This document shows, piece by piece, positions 1-7,735 of a stretch of 64,000 bases of DNA. The position numbers and the translations under genes were made by a program. The notes beneath the pieces were generated by a model, which searched no databases, was not told the DNA's origin, and worked only from the letters and a program-made list of their open reading frames with translations. Each line of letters begins with the position of its first letter. The first letter of the stretch is position 1. Location of the stretch: assembly GCF_009002475.1 (NCBI RefSeq), contig NZ_AP019860.1:682001-746000 (forward strand). The letters are read 5' to 3'. The stretch comes from Candidatus Uabimicrobium amorphum. Its GTDB lineage: Bacteria > Planctomycetota > Uabimicrobiia > Uabimicrobiales > Uabimicrobiaceae.

Positions 1-1
1 T

Positions 2-592
2 GCAGGAGTTTGTGCTCTGATTTTAAAGGCCAATCCAAATTTAACTCCACAAGAAGTAAAAACAACTCTAATCCAAAATATTGTGGGCAATAGAAGTGAT
101 AATACTGTGGGAGCAGGTATCGTCAATGCTTTAAATTCGGTACTAGCGGTTCAACCACAGCCGGAACCAGAACCGGAACCACAACCACAACCAGAACCAG
201 AACCACAACCGGAACCCGAACCCGAACCACAACCGGAACCGGAACCACAACCGGAACCCGAACCGGAGCCGGAACCAGAGCCAGAGCCACAGCCTGGCCC
301 TGAAGTGTTCACCCAAGAAAAAGTGGAACAAGACTTAGCCGTACAGTTAGAAGAAATTTTCTCTGGCAAGAATCAAGTTTTGACTTTTACCATTCGCAGG
401 GTAACTATTAATACGGATGCTCAAACCTCTATCGTGCGTTTTTCCATAGCTTTTGTCAATCGTAAAGGTAAGAACAAAAAAGTGAATCGTCGCGCAGATA
501 TGGTTTTAGAAAACGTAAACAATGAATTTGTATGGGTAATGACGGAGGCCTCTAGAAATAAACTAGAGAAACTAAGTCGTAAAATTCGCTAA
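2..592 (+). CDS. Subtilisin-like (S8) serine protease, C-terminal part, 5' truncated by window edge
   Basis: The frame is open from base 2 and begins [19 protein letters not shown], followed by a VGAGIVNAL motif. This is the helix and closing segment that follow the catalytic GTSMATPHVAG serine motif in peptidase S8; the serine itself lies upstream of the window. After the protease fold comes a tract of about 50 residues made almost only of Pro-Glu and Pro-Gln, then a domain of about 95 residues rich in beta strands and basic residues that I do not recognise. The rigid acidic linker suggests an exported enzyme that holds a C-terminal domain away from the catalytic core. The ATG at base 83 is internal and not the true start. 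A hairpin terminator follows the stop. Confidence 0.78.
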   Translation, partial: AGVCALILKANPNLTPQEVKTTLIQNIVGNRSDNTVGAGIVNALNSVLAVQPQPEPEPEPQPQPEPEPQPEPEPEPQPEPEPQPEPEPEPEPEPEPQPGPEVFTQEKVEQDLAVQLEEIFSGKNQVLTFTIRRVTINTDAQTSIVRFSIAFVNRKGKNKKVNRRADMVLENVNNEFVWVMTEASRNKLEKLSRKIR

Positions 593-615
593 ACCATCCC
601 TTTTCATATAAAATA

Positions 616-643
616 AAAATCCCACGAGAGTGGGATTTTTTAT
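616..643 (+). terminator. Intrinsic terminator after the subtilase
   Basis: A 10-bp perfect stem (AAAATCCCAC / GTGGGATTTT) with a GAGA loop runs straight into a T run. It lies 24 nt after the stop codon. Confidence 0.85.
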
Positions 644-680
644 TTGGTTTTGACTTTCTAATTTATAACAAGGTTTTTTT

Positions 681-708
681 ATCCTGTTTTCATCCTGTTC
701 ATCCTGTC
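681..708. repeat. Short tandem ATCCTGTT repeat
   Basis: Three consecutive units of about 10 bp (ATCCTGTTTTC, ATCCTGTTC, ATCCTGTCAA) lie in the gap upstream of the ankyrin gene. A degenerate relative (ATCCTGTT...ATCCTATT) lies near 47930 in another intergenic gap. No coding potential is seen. Confidence 0.5.
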
Positions 709-770
709 AAAAATATTACTATTCCCATTCATTAAAGAAGCACAGCAAAATAAAAAATAAAGGGGCTTTT

Positions 771-2138
771 ATGCAACGAATATGTTTTGTAATTGCTATC
801 GCAATCAGCGCTACATTCATGTATGCGCAAAATAATTTTGTAGAAGATGCGCGCTATAAATCTGCAGCAGAAGTACAGAAAATGCTAAAAAACGGAGCAG
901 ATATTAACAGTCGTAATAAAAATGGCTACACACTGTTAATCACTGCGGCGGAATCCGATCAAAGAGATATTGTACAGCTGTTGATTGAAAAAAAAGCGGA
1001 TGTACATGCCGAAGCGAGTAGCGGAGAAACAGCATTAAACAGGGCGGCCTACAATGGTTTTTTGGATAGCGTAAAGATGTTGGTTGCGGCTGGTGCAAAA
1101 GTAGATGAGCCAAACAAACATGGTCAAACACCGCTAGAATTATGCTGTATGTCAGGACAAGAGCATATCGCAAAATTTTTACTCGCCAACGGCGCAGATG
1201 CCAACCGCGTCAATGAAAAAAACAGCGAGTCTATCCTAAGTAAGGCCGTAATATGTGGCAAGGAAAGCGTGTTGCAGTTGTTATTGGATCATAAAGCACA
1301 AATAGACGGAAAAGGAAGAAATAGCGCTCTAATTGCTGCAACGATGGCGCGGAAACCAAAAATTGTTACGTTTTTACTTAAAAAAGGTGCAAACCCTAAT
1401 GCTATTACCGCTAAAGAACAAGAAAGTGCATTGCATCTCGCAGTCGCATTGACAAACAGCAACATAATTAGCATATTACTCGACCACAAAGCCGATGCCA
1501 ATTTGCAAAACGCCAGAGGTCACACTCCTCTTATTGCTGCGGTAAATAACAACGCACCGCAAATTGTCGACTTGCTACTAAAGCGTAAAGTCGACCCAAA
1601 TGTAAAAAATAAATTTGGCGATACAGCAATGATTTATGCGGCTTACTACAACCTCCCGGTGATCGCCAAAAGCCTCATCGCACAATCTGCCGATATCAAT
1701 ATTGTATCTAACTCTCAAAAAAGTCCTTTACTTTTGGCAGCACAACGTGGTGCTAACGAGGTAGCGGCAATACTTTTAGAAAATAAAGCCAACACGGAAC
1801 ATGTGGACAAAGAACAAAACAATGCTTTGGTTTTGGCATCGTTATACGGACATAACAAAATTGTCAAAATGTTACTTGAACACGGCATGCAAGTAGACAA
1901 AGGTAACGTTTATCAAAATACACCTTTACTCTTAGCCGTATACAAAGGTCATATTCCGGTCATAAAAACATTACTTGAATACGGTGCGAACCCCAATAGC
2001 GCTAATAAAGATGGTATTACACCTATAAAATTAGCACAAAAAAATCCACAGATTTTAGCCTTATTGCAAGAAGCCAAACCCAAGAAAGTACAGACCACGA
2101 ATGAAAAGATCCAAGAGAAAAAAGACAGTGATAAATAG
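771..2138 (+). CDS. Exported ankyrin-repeat protein
   Basis: The 455-residue product starts with a Sec-type signal peptide (MQRICFVIAIAISATFMYAQ). It continues as about eleven or twelve ankyrin repeats of 33 residues from about residue 30 to 425, with recurring G-T-L-L-A-A and V-L-L-x-x-G/K-A-D/N signatures. The C-terminal 30 residues are Lys/Glu-rich and uncharged by any known domain. Ankyrin repeats bind other proteins, and no catalytic domain is present, so the likely role is a periplasmic or surface interaction scaffold whose partner cannot be read from sequence. The start follows a GGGG stretch. It converges on the BNR protein and shares a bidirectional hairpin with it. A second exported ankyrin protein lies at 28140-29648. 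Confidence 0.92.
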   Translation: MQRICFVIAIAISATFMYAQNNFVEDARYKSAAEVQKMLKNGADINSRNKNGYTLLITAAESDQRDIVQLLIEKKADVHAEASSGETALNRAAYNGFLDSVKMLVAAGAKVDEPNKHGQTPLELCCMSGQEHIAKFLLANGADANRVNEKNSESILSKAVICGKESVLQLLLDHKAQIDGKGRNSALIAATMARKPKIVTFLLKKGANPNAITAKEQESALHLAVALTNSNIISILLDHKADANLQNARGHTPLIAAVNNNAPQIVDLLLKRKVDPNVKNKFGDTAMIYAAYYNLPVIAKSLIAQSADINIVSNSQKSPLLLAAQRGANEVAAILLENKANTEHVDKEQNNALVLASLYGHNKIVKMLLEHGMQVDKGNVYQNTPLLLAVYKGHIPVIKTLLEYGANPNSANKDGITPIKLAQKNPQILALLQEAKPKKVQTTNEKIQEKKDSDK

Positions 2139-2160
2139 GCTTTCGATAAATATTGGGAAA

Positions 2161-2180
2161 CCCCGGCCTCTAAGCCGGGG
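2161..2180. terminator. Shared hairpin between convergent genes
   Basis: CCCCGGC / GCCGGGG forms a 7-bp GC stem with a 6-nt loop, located between two convergent stop codons (2138 and 2186). The adjoining T runs are weak on both strands, but the placement fits a bidirectional terminator. Confidence 0.7.
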
Positions 2181-2185
2181 AGTTG

Positions 2186-5100
2186 TTATTTGGATTTGTG
2201 GTCTTTCTTTTCTTTATTCTTTTTGTGGTCTTTCTTTTGGGTCTTTTTTTCTATCTTCAAAAAAATCCAGTTAGAGACATTATATTCTTCCAATAATTTT
2301 GCATTCCACTCCGATAGAGCTTGCTCAATAAACGCTTGAATCTCTTTTCTTGCCTTAGCATGTCGGTTTTTTAAATCTGTGAGGTAGGCGATTTGAGCTG
2401 CGGTCATGGCAAATTGCTTATTGGCGGAACCAAAAAAAGATAACTCATCTGCTAACTTTGGTGCTTTAGAGAAAAACAATCTAGAGGGAGATGCGTCTTT
2501 GGAGTAGCGCTCCATTTTACCCTTGAGCTTTTTCACTTTAGACACATAGGAACCCAAAATTTTAGTAGAAACTTTGCCATTGGAAAGTTGCGCAATTCTC
2601 GTTTTTAACTGTTTGACTTGCATTTCTATGATATCGAGTTTTTGTAAATCTTTGTAAAGGCTTTCGCGCATTTCTAAAACAGATGTGGCATACTCATAGT
2701 TCTTTTTATGTTGTTTGGTGTCATACGGTATGTTGGGATCTACTTTGACAGAAACCGTTTTTTCGATGTTCTTATCACCATACACCAACCGCACACGATA
2801 ATTTCCGGGAAGTACTTCTATGGATAGGGATTGCGGCCCTTTAAATCTGGCTTTGTATTTCTTGCCTTGTAGATTCCAAACCATTCTATGAATACCGTGT
2901 TTGTTATTTAATTTATTTAAACTGCGAATCAATTTACCTTTATCGTTGTATATTTCTAGTTTTAGTTTGGTTTTACTCATATTTTTCGAAACGTAGTAAT
3001 CGATTAAGGCTCCATAGGGAGGATTGGGGGCGACGTACACGCCATCACCAATACCATAACGCATCATTTTTTTACTGTGGCTATATACAGTGCGAATAGG
3101 AAATAGTTCCACATCTTTGTTTTCTAACTTCGACAAGTTTTGCAAAGCAGTCATGTCATCGTAAATCCAAATACCACGGCCATGAGTTCCTAGTATCATG
3201 TCATTGTCTCGTGGATGAATAATAATGTCGTGAACGGCTACGGTTGGTAAATTTTTCAGATGTAGTTTGAACCAGTGCTTACCGTTGTTGTAGGTGACAT
3301 AAAGTCCCATCTCTGTACCAGCATACAAAATTTGTGGATTTTTGGGATCTTCGCGTACTACCCAAACGTAAGATTTTGTGGGAATATTGCCACTGATATC
3401 TTGCCAAGTTTTCCCGCCATCACTGCTCTTGTAAATATACGCATGGAAATCGTCTAGCATGTGCCGATCAAAAGCCGCGTACACCACATTTTTGTCGGTG
3501 CGAGACAATTCAATGTGTGATACCGGAGAGTTATTGGGCAATTTGGGAATGTTTTCGATGACATTGGTCCAATTTTTCCCCTGGTCTTTTGATACGTGTA
3601 AATTACCATCATCCGTACCCGCCCACAGTAAATTAGCGTCTAATGGAGATTCACTCAAACTAATAATAGCACAGTGATATTCCGCAGCTGTGTTTTCTTG
3701 CCATACGGGACCACCTGCTGTTTGTTGCTTGCGCAAATCATTTGTCGTAAGGTCAGGGCTTATGATTTGCCAATTCTTGCCAAAATCTTCAGAGCGAAAT
3801 ACTACGTTGCCCGCAAAATAAATGGTGTCATCATTGTGATGCGATGGAATGAGTGGGCTATTCCAATGAAATCGATATTTACCTTCAGAGACAGGCCCGC
3901 CCCAAATGACTTTGGCATAGGGAGTAATGGAACTTTCTTCTTTGCTGCGCGTATCGTTAATGACCGCAAAACCACCTTGGGCTTCCGAGATGAACAAATG
4001 TGGTTTTTTGGGATGATTGAAAATAAAAAAACCATCGCCAAAACTCACCATTTGCCAATCGGCGTTTAGAATGCCGTAGGGGCGGTACGTGCGACTAGGG
4101 CCTGTCCAACAACCGTTGTCTTGTAAGCCAAAATGGATGTTGTAAAACGGAGCGTTATTGTCCACACCTATCTGATAAACTTGGCACAGTGGCATATTGT
4201 TGATATAAGTCCATTTCTTACCACGATCGTAGGAAACAGCGACACCACCGTCTTGCCCTTGCCATAAGTTAGAGGGGTCTTGAGGATTTATCCACAAAGC
4301 ATGATAGTCCACATGTGTACGCCGTGACATAACAGCAAAATTTTTGCCGCCATCGACAGAGTAATAAAGATTGGAAGCTAAGGCGTAGACGCGATTCGAA
4401 TTTTGTGGATCGACGCGCAAATCCGCATAGTAGAAACCTCGTCCCACAATTTTTTCTTCCTTACACATTGTGGTGAAACTTTCACCTCTGTTGTCTGAAC
4501 GAAACAAAACACCCTTTTGCGTTTCGGCGATGACATAAACTCGTTTGGGATCACTAGGAGCGACTTTAACTCCGGCACGTCCCATCAATTTTGGTAATCC
4601 CGCGGTTATCTTATTCCAATTGTTGCCGCCGTCTGTGGTGCGAAAAATTCCGCCTTCGGTGCTACCGCTAGTGTGAGTCCATGGCTTTCGCTCAAAATGC
4701 CACATCGCCGCATAAAGAACGTTAGGATTTTCCGGATCTATGTCCAAATCGGCGACACCGTGTTTTTTATCAATGTACAGTACTTTTTCCCAGGTTTTCC
4801 CCGCATCTTTGCTGCGAAAAACACCTCTTTCGTTATTCGGACCATAGGCATGACCTAAAGCACCAACATAAACGATATCGCTGTTATGTGGATGAATGAC
4901 GATTCGCGAAATATGCTCTGTTTCGCTAAGCCCCATGTGCTGCCACGTTTTTCCACCATCGATGCTTTTGTAAACGCCATCGCCGATAGAACCACTATTG
5001 CGCACATTAGATTCTCCCGAACCCACCCAAATCACTTCGGGATTTTTGGGATCTATGGCGATGTCACCGATGGAAACAGTATTTTCTTTTTCAAAGATAC

Positions 5101-5368
5101 AACGCCAAGTGGTGCCACGGTTTTCGGTTTTCCACAGCCCTCCTGAAGCTGTTGCGACGTAAATATGACTTGGTTTTCCAACAACTCCTTCCACATCGGT
5201 AACTCGTCCGCCCATAATTGCCGGGCCGATATTACGCCACTGTAAACCACTAAGACTTTCTTCATCAACGGACTGTGCCGATAAAGGAAGTACTATGAGA
5301 CTTAACAAAAGAATGATTGTAATTCGTTTAAACAATTTCCTAACCTTTCCTAGATGTAGAGCATTCAC
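2186..5368 (-). CDS. Exported BNR/sortilin-type beta-propeller protein (glycosyl-hydrolase-like)
   Basis: The 1060-residue product has a signal peptide ending LPLSAQ, then many BNR/Asp-box blades (SxDGGKTW, SKDAGKTW, TDGGNNW, SEDFGKNW, SSDGGKTW) over roughly residues 35-750. Each is joined to DPKNPxxxYVG-type strands, as in VPS10/sortilin-like exported propellers. Residues about 770-900 look like an Ig-like FlgD-type strand region, and 900-1020 are helical. The last 30 residues are a Lys-rich tail (KKDHKKNKEKKDHKSK). The family is common in planctomycetes and Bacteroidetes; a glycosidase activity is often annotated but not proven. The ATG at 5368 lacks a clear ribosome site. A TTG at 5335, preceded by GGAAAGG, would give a tighter signal peptide and may be the real start. 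Confidence 0.9.
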   Translation of the reverse strand: MNALHLGKVRKLFKRITIILLLSLIVLPLSAQSVDEESLSGLQWRNIGPAIMGGRVTDVEGVVGKPSHIYVATASGGLWKTENRGTTWRCIFEKENTVSIGDIAIDPKNPEVIWVGSGESNVRNSGSIGDGVYKSIDGGKTWQHMGLSETEHISRIVIHPHNSDIVYVGALGHAYGPNNERGVFRSKDAGKTWEKVLYIDKKHGVADLDIDPENPNVLYAAMWHFERKPWTHTSGSTEGGIFRTTDGGNNWNKITAGLPKLMGRAGVKVAPSDPKRVYVIAETQKGVLFRSDNRGESFTTMCKEEKIVGRGFYYADLRVDPQNSNRVYALASNLYYSVDGGKNFAVMSRRTHVDYHALWINPQDPSNLWQGQDGGVAVSYDRGKKWTYINNMPLCQVYQIGVDNNAPFYNIHFGLQDNGCWTGPSRTYRPYGILNADWQMVSFGDGFFIFNHPKKPHLFISEAQGGFAVINDTRSKEESSITPYAKVIWGGPVSEGKYRFHWNSPLIPSHHNDDTIYFAGNVVFRSEDFGKNWQIISPDLTTNDLRKQQTAGGPVWQENTAAEYHCAIISLSESPLDANLLWAGTDDGNLHVSKDQGKNWTNVIENIPKLPNNSPVSHIELSRTDKNVVYAAFDRHMLDDFHAYIYKSSDGGKTWQDISGNIPTKSYVWVVREDPKNPQILYAGTEMGLYVTYNNGKHWFKLHLKNLPTVAVHDIIIHPRDNDMILGTHGRGIWIYDDMTALQNLSKLENKDVELFPIRTVYSHSKKMMRYGIGDGVYVAPNPPYGALIDYYVSKNMSKTKLKLEIYNDKGKLIRSLNKLNNKHGIHRMVWNLQGKKYKARFKGPQSLSIEVLPGNYRVRLVYGDKNIEKTVSVKVDPNIPYDTKQHKKNYEYATSVLEMRESLYKDLQKLDIIEMQVKQLKTRIAQLSNGKVSTKILGSYVSKVKKLKGKMERYSKDASPSRLFFSKAPKLADELSFFGSANKQFAMTAAQIAYLTDLKNRHAKARKEIQAFIEQALSEWNAKLLEEYNVSNWIFLKIEKKTQKKDHKKNKEKKDHKSK

Positions 5369-5458
5369 GGCTCTGTTGCAAAATTAACTGTATTCCCGTT
5401 TCCAGAAATGCGACTTTTGAATTTATATGATAACAAACGTCGTGAGTAGTTACAGAGA

Positions 5459-5483
5459 AAATGCAATCAACTTGCATTTTTTT
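5459..5483 (+). terminator. Hairpin with T tract in divergent promoter region
   Basis: AAATGCAA / TTGCATTT with a 5-nt loop is followed on the + strand by seven T. It lies between the divergent BNR gene and the TauE gene, upstream of the latter, so it could be an attenuator of that gene or a stop for antisense transcription. Confidence 0.45.
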
Positions 5484-5567
5484 ATTGATAATCTGTCAAA
5501 TTGATGTTTCAGTGAAATATTAATTGGCGAAAATGTAACTTGGATTTATCTTCTTGGTGTAAAAAAC

Positions 5568-6530
5568 ATGAAAAAACAACGACCGCCGTATATTTATCAT
5601 TTATGTATTATCGTTTTTGTGTGGTTCTTTTGGGCCGCATTTATGTGGAAAACAAATCAGTGGAGTCTTTTTTACGACAACTGGTTTATGTCGGCTACGA
5701 TGGTCGTCGGGTCTTTTATCGCTGGAGGAACAAGTGAAGGAGGAGGTGCTGTTGCGTTTCCGGTGATGACTCTCATTTTTGGTATAACACCGCAAATTGC
5801 CAGAGATTTCTCCTTGATGATCCAATCCATCGGTATGTCGGCGGCGGCATTATTTATCGTTGTAACAAGAACACCGATGGAATGGCGTGCGATAAAATAC
5901 ACTAGCCTCGGCGGTATTGTGGGCATAACAGCAGGCTTTTTATTGATGCCAATGCTCCCCTCTCCAAGCTATATCAAAATTTTCTTTACCAGTTTATGGC
6001 TAAGTTTTGCGGTGGCGTTATATTTAGTGAACCGACAAGATCAACGCGAGGTGGTTTCTCAAATATCTAATTTTCAGAGCAAAGATGCTTTAAATTTATG
6101 TATTGTTGGAGTTTTCGGCGGGGTTGTTAGTGGTATTACAGGGAGTGGAATTGATATCATCACATTTTCTTTGTTGACGTTGCATTACCAAATAAATGAA
6201 AAAGTAGCAACGCCTACTTCTGTAGTGCTAATGGCCGTTAACTCCTGTTTTGGTTTCTTTTTGAATGGTTTCGTATTCACTAATATTTCACCTGAGGCTT
6301 GGAATTATTGGTTGGTGTGCATTCCCGTCGTTGTTGTTGGTGCACCACTCGGAGCTTGGTTCATCAAGCAAAAATCCCGTGTTTTTATCACTAGATTTTT
6401 GTATTGTTCAATTTCCGCACAATTCATAGGTGCATTATATATAATCCCACTTAGTGTAGGACTAGTTTCATTTTGTGGATTCGTAGTTCTCTTGGGAACA
6501 ATCACATGTATACAAATGAGCCGCAGATAA
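5568..6530 (+). CDS. TauE/SafE family membrane permease
   Basis: The 320-residue polytopic protein has about nine hydrophobic segments. It contains the paired glycine-rich motifs of the TauE/SafE (formerly DUF81) family, near residues 47-60 (SFIAGGTSEGGGAVAFPVM) and again near 185-200 (GGVVSGITGSGIDI), reflecting the ancestral duplication of the family. Members move small anions such as sulfite, sulfoacetate or organosulfonates across the inner membrane. The substrate cannot be assigned here because no sulfur-metabolism genes flank it. It is a single gene, divergent from the BNR protein and convergent with the MDR oxidoreductase. Confidence 0.88.
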   Translation: MKKQRPPYIYHLCIIVFVWFFWAAFMWKTNQWSLFYDNWFMSATMVVGSFIAGGTSEGGGAVAFPVMTLIFGITPQIARDFSLMIQSIGMSAAALFIVVTRTPMEWRAIKYTSLGGIVGITAGFLLMPMLPSPSYIKIFFTSLWLSFAVALYLVNRQDQREVVSQISNFQSKDALNLCIVGVFGGVVSGITGSGIDIITFSLLTLHYQINEKVATPTSVVLMAVNSCFGFFLNGFVFTNISPEAWNYWLVCIPVVVVGAPLGAWFIKQKSRVFITRFLYCSISAQFIGALYIIPLSVGLVSFCGFVVLLGTITCIQMSRR

Positions 6531-6542
6531 AACAAAAAGTAA

Positions 6543-6654
6543 AGTTTGAGGACACTCAAAGCCATTGGGAATAAAAGGCTTTAGCTCTTTAGGCCAAGAG
6601 TTTGAGTACACTCGAAATCGTTGGATATGAAAGGTTTTAGCTCTTTTGACCCAT
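6543..6654. repeat. Two tandem copies of a 56-bp hairpin-rich repeat
   Basis: Unit 1 (6543-6598) and unit 2 (6599-6654) match at about 44 of 56 positions. Both start AGTTTGAG and contain an AGCTCTTT block. Unit 1 contains TTTGAG/CTCAAA and AAAGCC/GGCTTT stems; unit 2 preserves them partly. It fills the gap between convergent genes. Confidence 0.7.
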
Positions 6655-6663
6655 AGTCCTATT

Positions 6664-7671
6664 CTATTTCTTTATTTCGATCACTACTTTGCCGCGTGCA
6701 TGCCCTTTTTCTAAGTAAGCCATCGCATCCTTTGTTTGGTCAAGAGGATATGTTTTGTCAATGACTGGTTTGATCTTCTCTTCCTCAATTAAGGAGGTTA
6801 TTTGTTGTAGTTGATCACCATTTGCTTTCATAAACAAAAAGCCATAACGTATATTTTTTTGACGTGCTAGTTTGGTGGTTTTTCGGGTCATTATGCCTGC
6901 GAAAAAACGTAGCAGTGCATTGGCTCCGAGTTCTTTTAGTGTTTGCTTGTCTGGCGTGGCAGTGATCGTCACTACTTTGCCGCCTTGTTTTACAATAGAA
7001 AAAGAGCGGTTTAAAATGTCACCACCAAGAGTATCATACACCATATCGTAATTGCTAACTTCTTGGGTAAAATCTTGCGTTTTGTAGTCAATAATGATAT
7101 CCGCACCCAATTGCTTAACAAAATTAGCATTCTTGCCGCTCGTGGTCGTTGCCACTGTTAAACCCATTGTTTTCGCCAACTGAATTGCAAAACAACCAAT
7201 ACCACCCGATCCTGCATGGATGAATACTTTATCTCCCGACTGGAGATTTCCCCAGTCTTTTAAAGCTTGCCACGAAGTTAGACCAACCAAGGGGATAGAA
7301 GCCGCTTCGACAAACGAGATGTTGCGCGGTTTTTTCGCTAAATATTGTTCTTCTATGGTAAGATACTCCGTGCATGTTCCCATGCGCCCTTTGTCCACTC
7401 GGGCGTATATTTCATCACCTTCTTTGAATTTTTGAACATTATCACCCACAGCAATGACAACTCCGCTAAAATCGTTACCAATAATCAATGGAAATTGATG
7501 ACGCATAATGGCTTTGAGTTTACCATTGCGAATTTTAAAATCAACGGGATTGAGGCTGGCTGCATGGATCGCGACCAACACTTCATGTGGACTTTTGATT
7601 TGTGGTTTATCAATCTCTATGTGGTCCACCACATCGTTATTACCATATTTAAGGAAAACAGCGGCTTTCAT
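6664..7671 (-). CDS. NAD(P)H:quinone-type zinc-independent MDR oxidoreductase
   Basis: The 335-residue protein has the medium-chain dehydrogenase/reductase layout. An N-terminal GroES-like domain carries NPVDFKIRNG and GNDFSGVV, and a Rossmann domain near residues 125-250 carries the nucleotide-binding motif HAGSGGIGCFAIQLAK. The C-terminal ARGKVVIEI is typical of the zeta-crystallin/quinone-reductase branch (Pfam ADH_N plus ADH_zinc_N). The catalytic-zinc Cys/His set of true alcohol dehydrogenases is missing, so reduction of quinones or enones is more likely than alcohol oxidation. A strong AGGAG precedes the ATG. It is 64 nt downstream of the HEAT-repeat gene and could be the last member of that minus-strand cluster. 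Confidence 0.92.
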   Translation of the reverse strand: MKAAVFLKYGNNDVVDHIEIDKPQIKSPHEVLVAIHAASLNPVDFKIRNGKLKAIMRHQFPLIIGNDFSGVVIAVGDNVQKFKEGDEIYARVDKGRMGTCTEYLTIEEQYLAKKPRNISFVEAASIPLVGLTSWQALKDWGNLQSGDKVFIHAGSGGIGCFAIQLAKTMGLTVATTTSGKNANFVKQLGADIIIDYKTQDFTQEVSNYDMVYDTLGGDILNRSFSIVKQGGKVVTITATPDKQTLKELGANALLRFFAGIMTRKTTKLARQKNIRYGFLFMKANGDQLQQITSLIEEEKIKPVIDKTYPLDQTKDAMAYLEKGHARGKVVIEIKK

Positions 7672-7735
7672 AAGTTTCTCCTAAAGGCATTTCTTTTTTT
7701 TTGACAATCGCGAAAATAAAGAAGATGTCACTATG

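Noticed and set aside
143..369. Two open frames on the minus strand opposite the Pro-Glu/Gln spacer
   Set aside because: They encode only Trp/Phe/Leu or Gly/Ser alternations forced by the repeat; no ribosome site or real composition.
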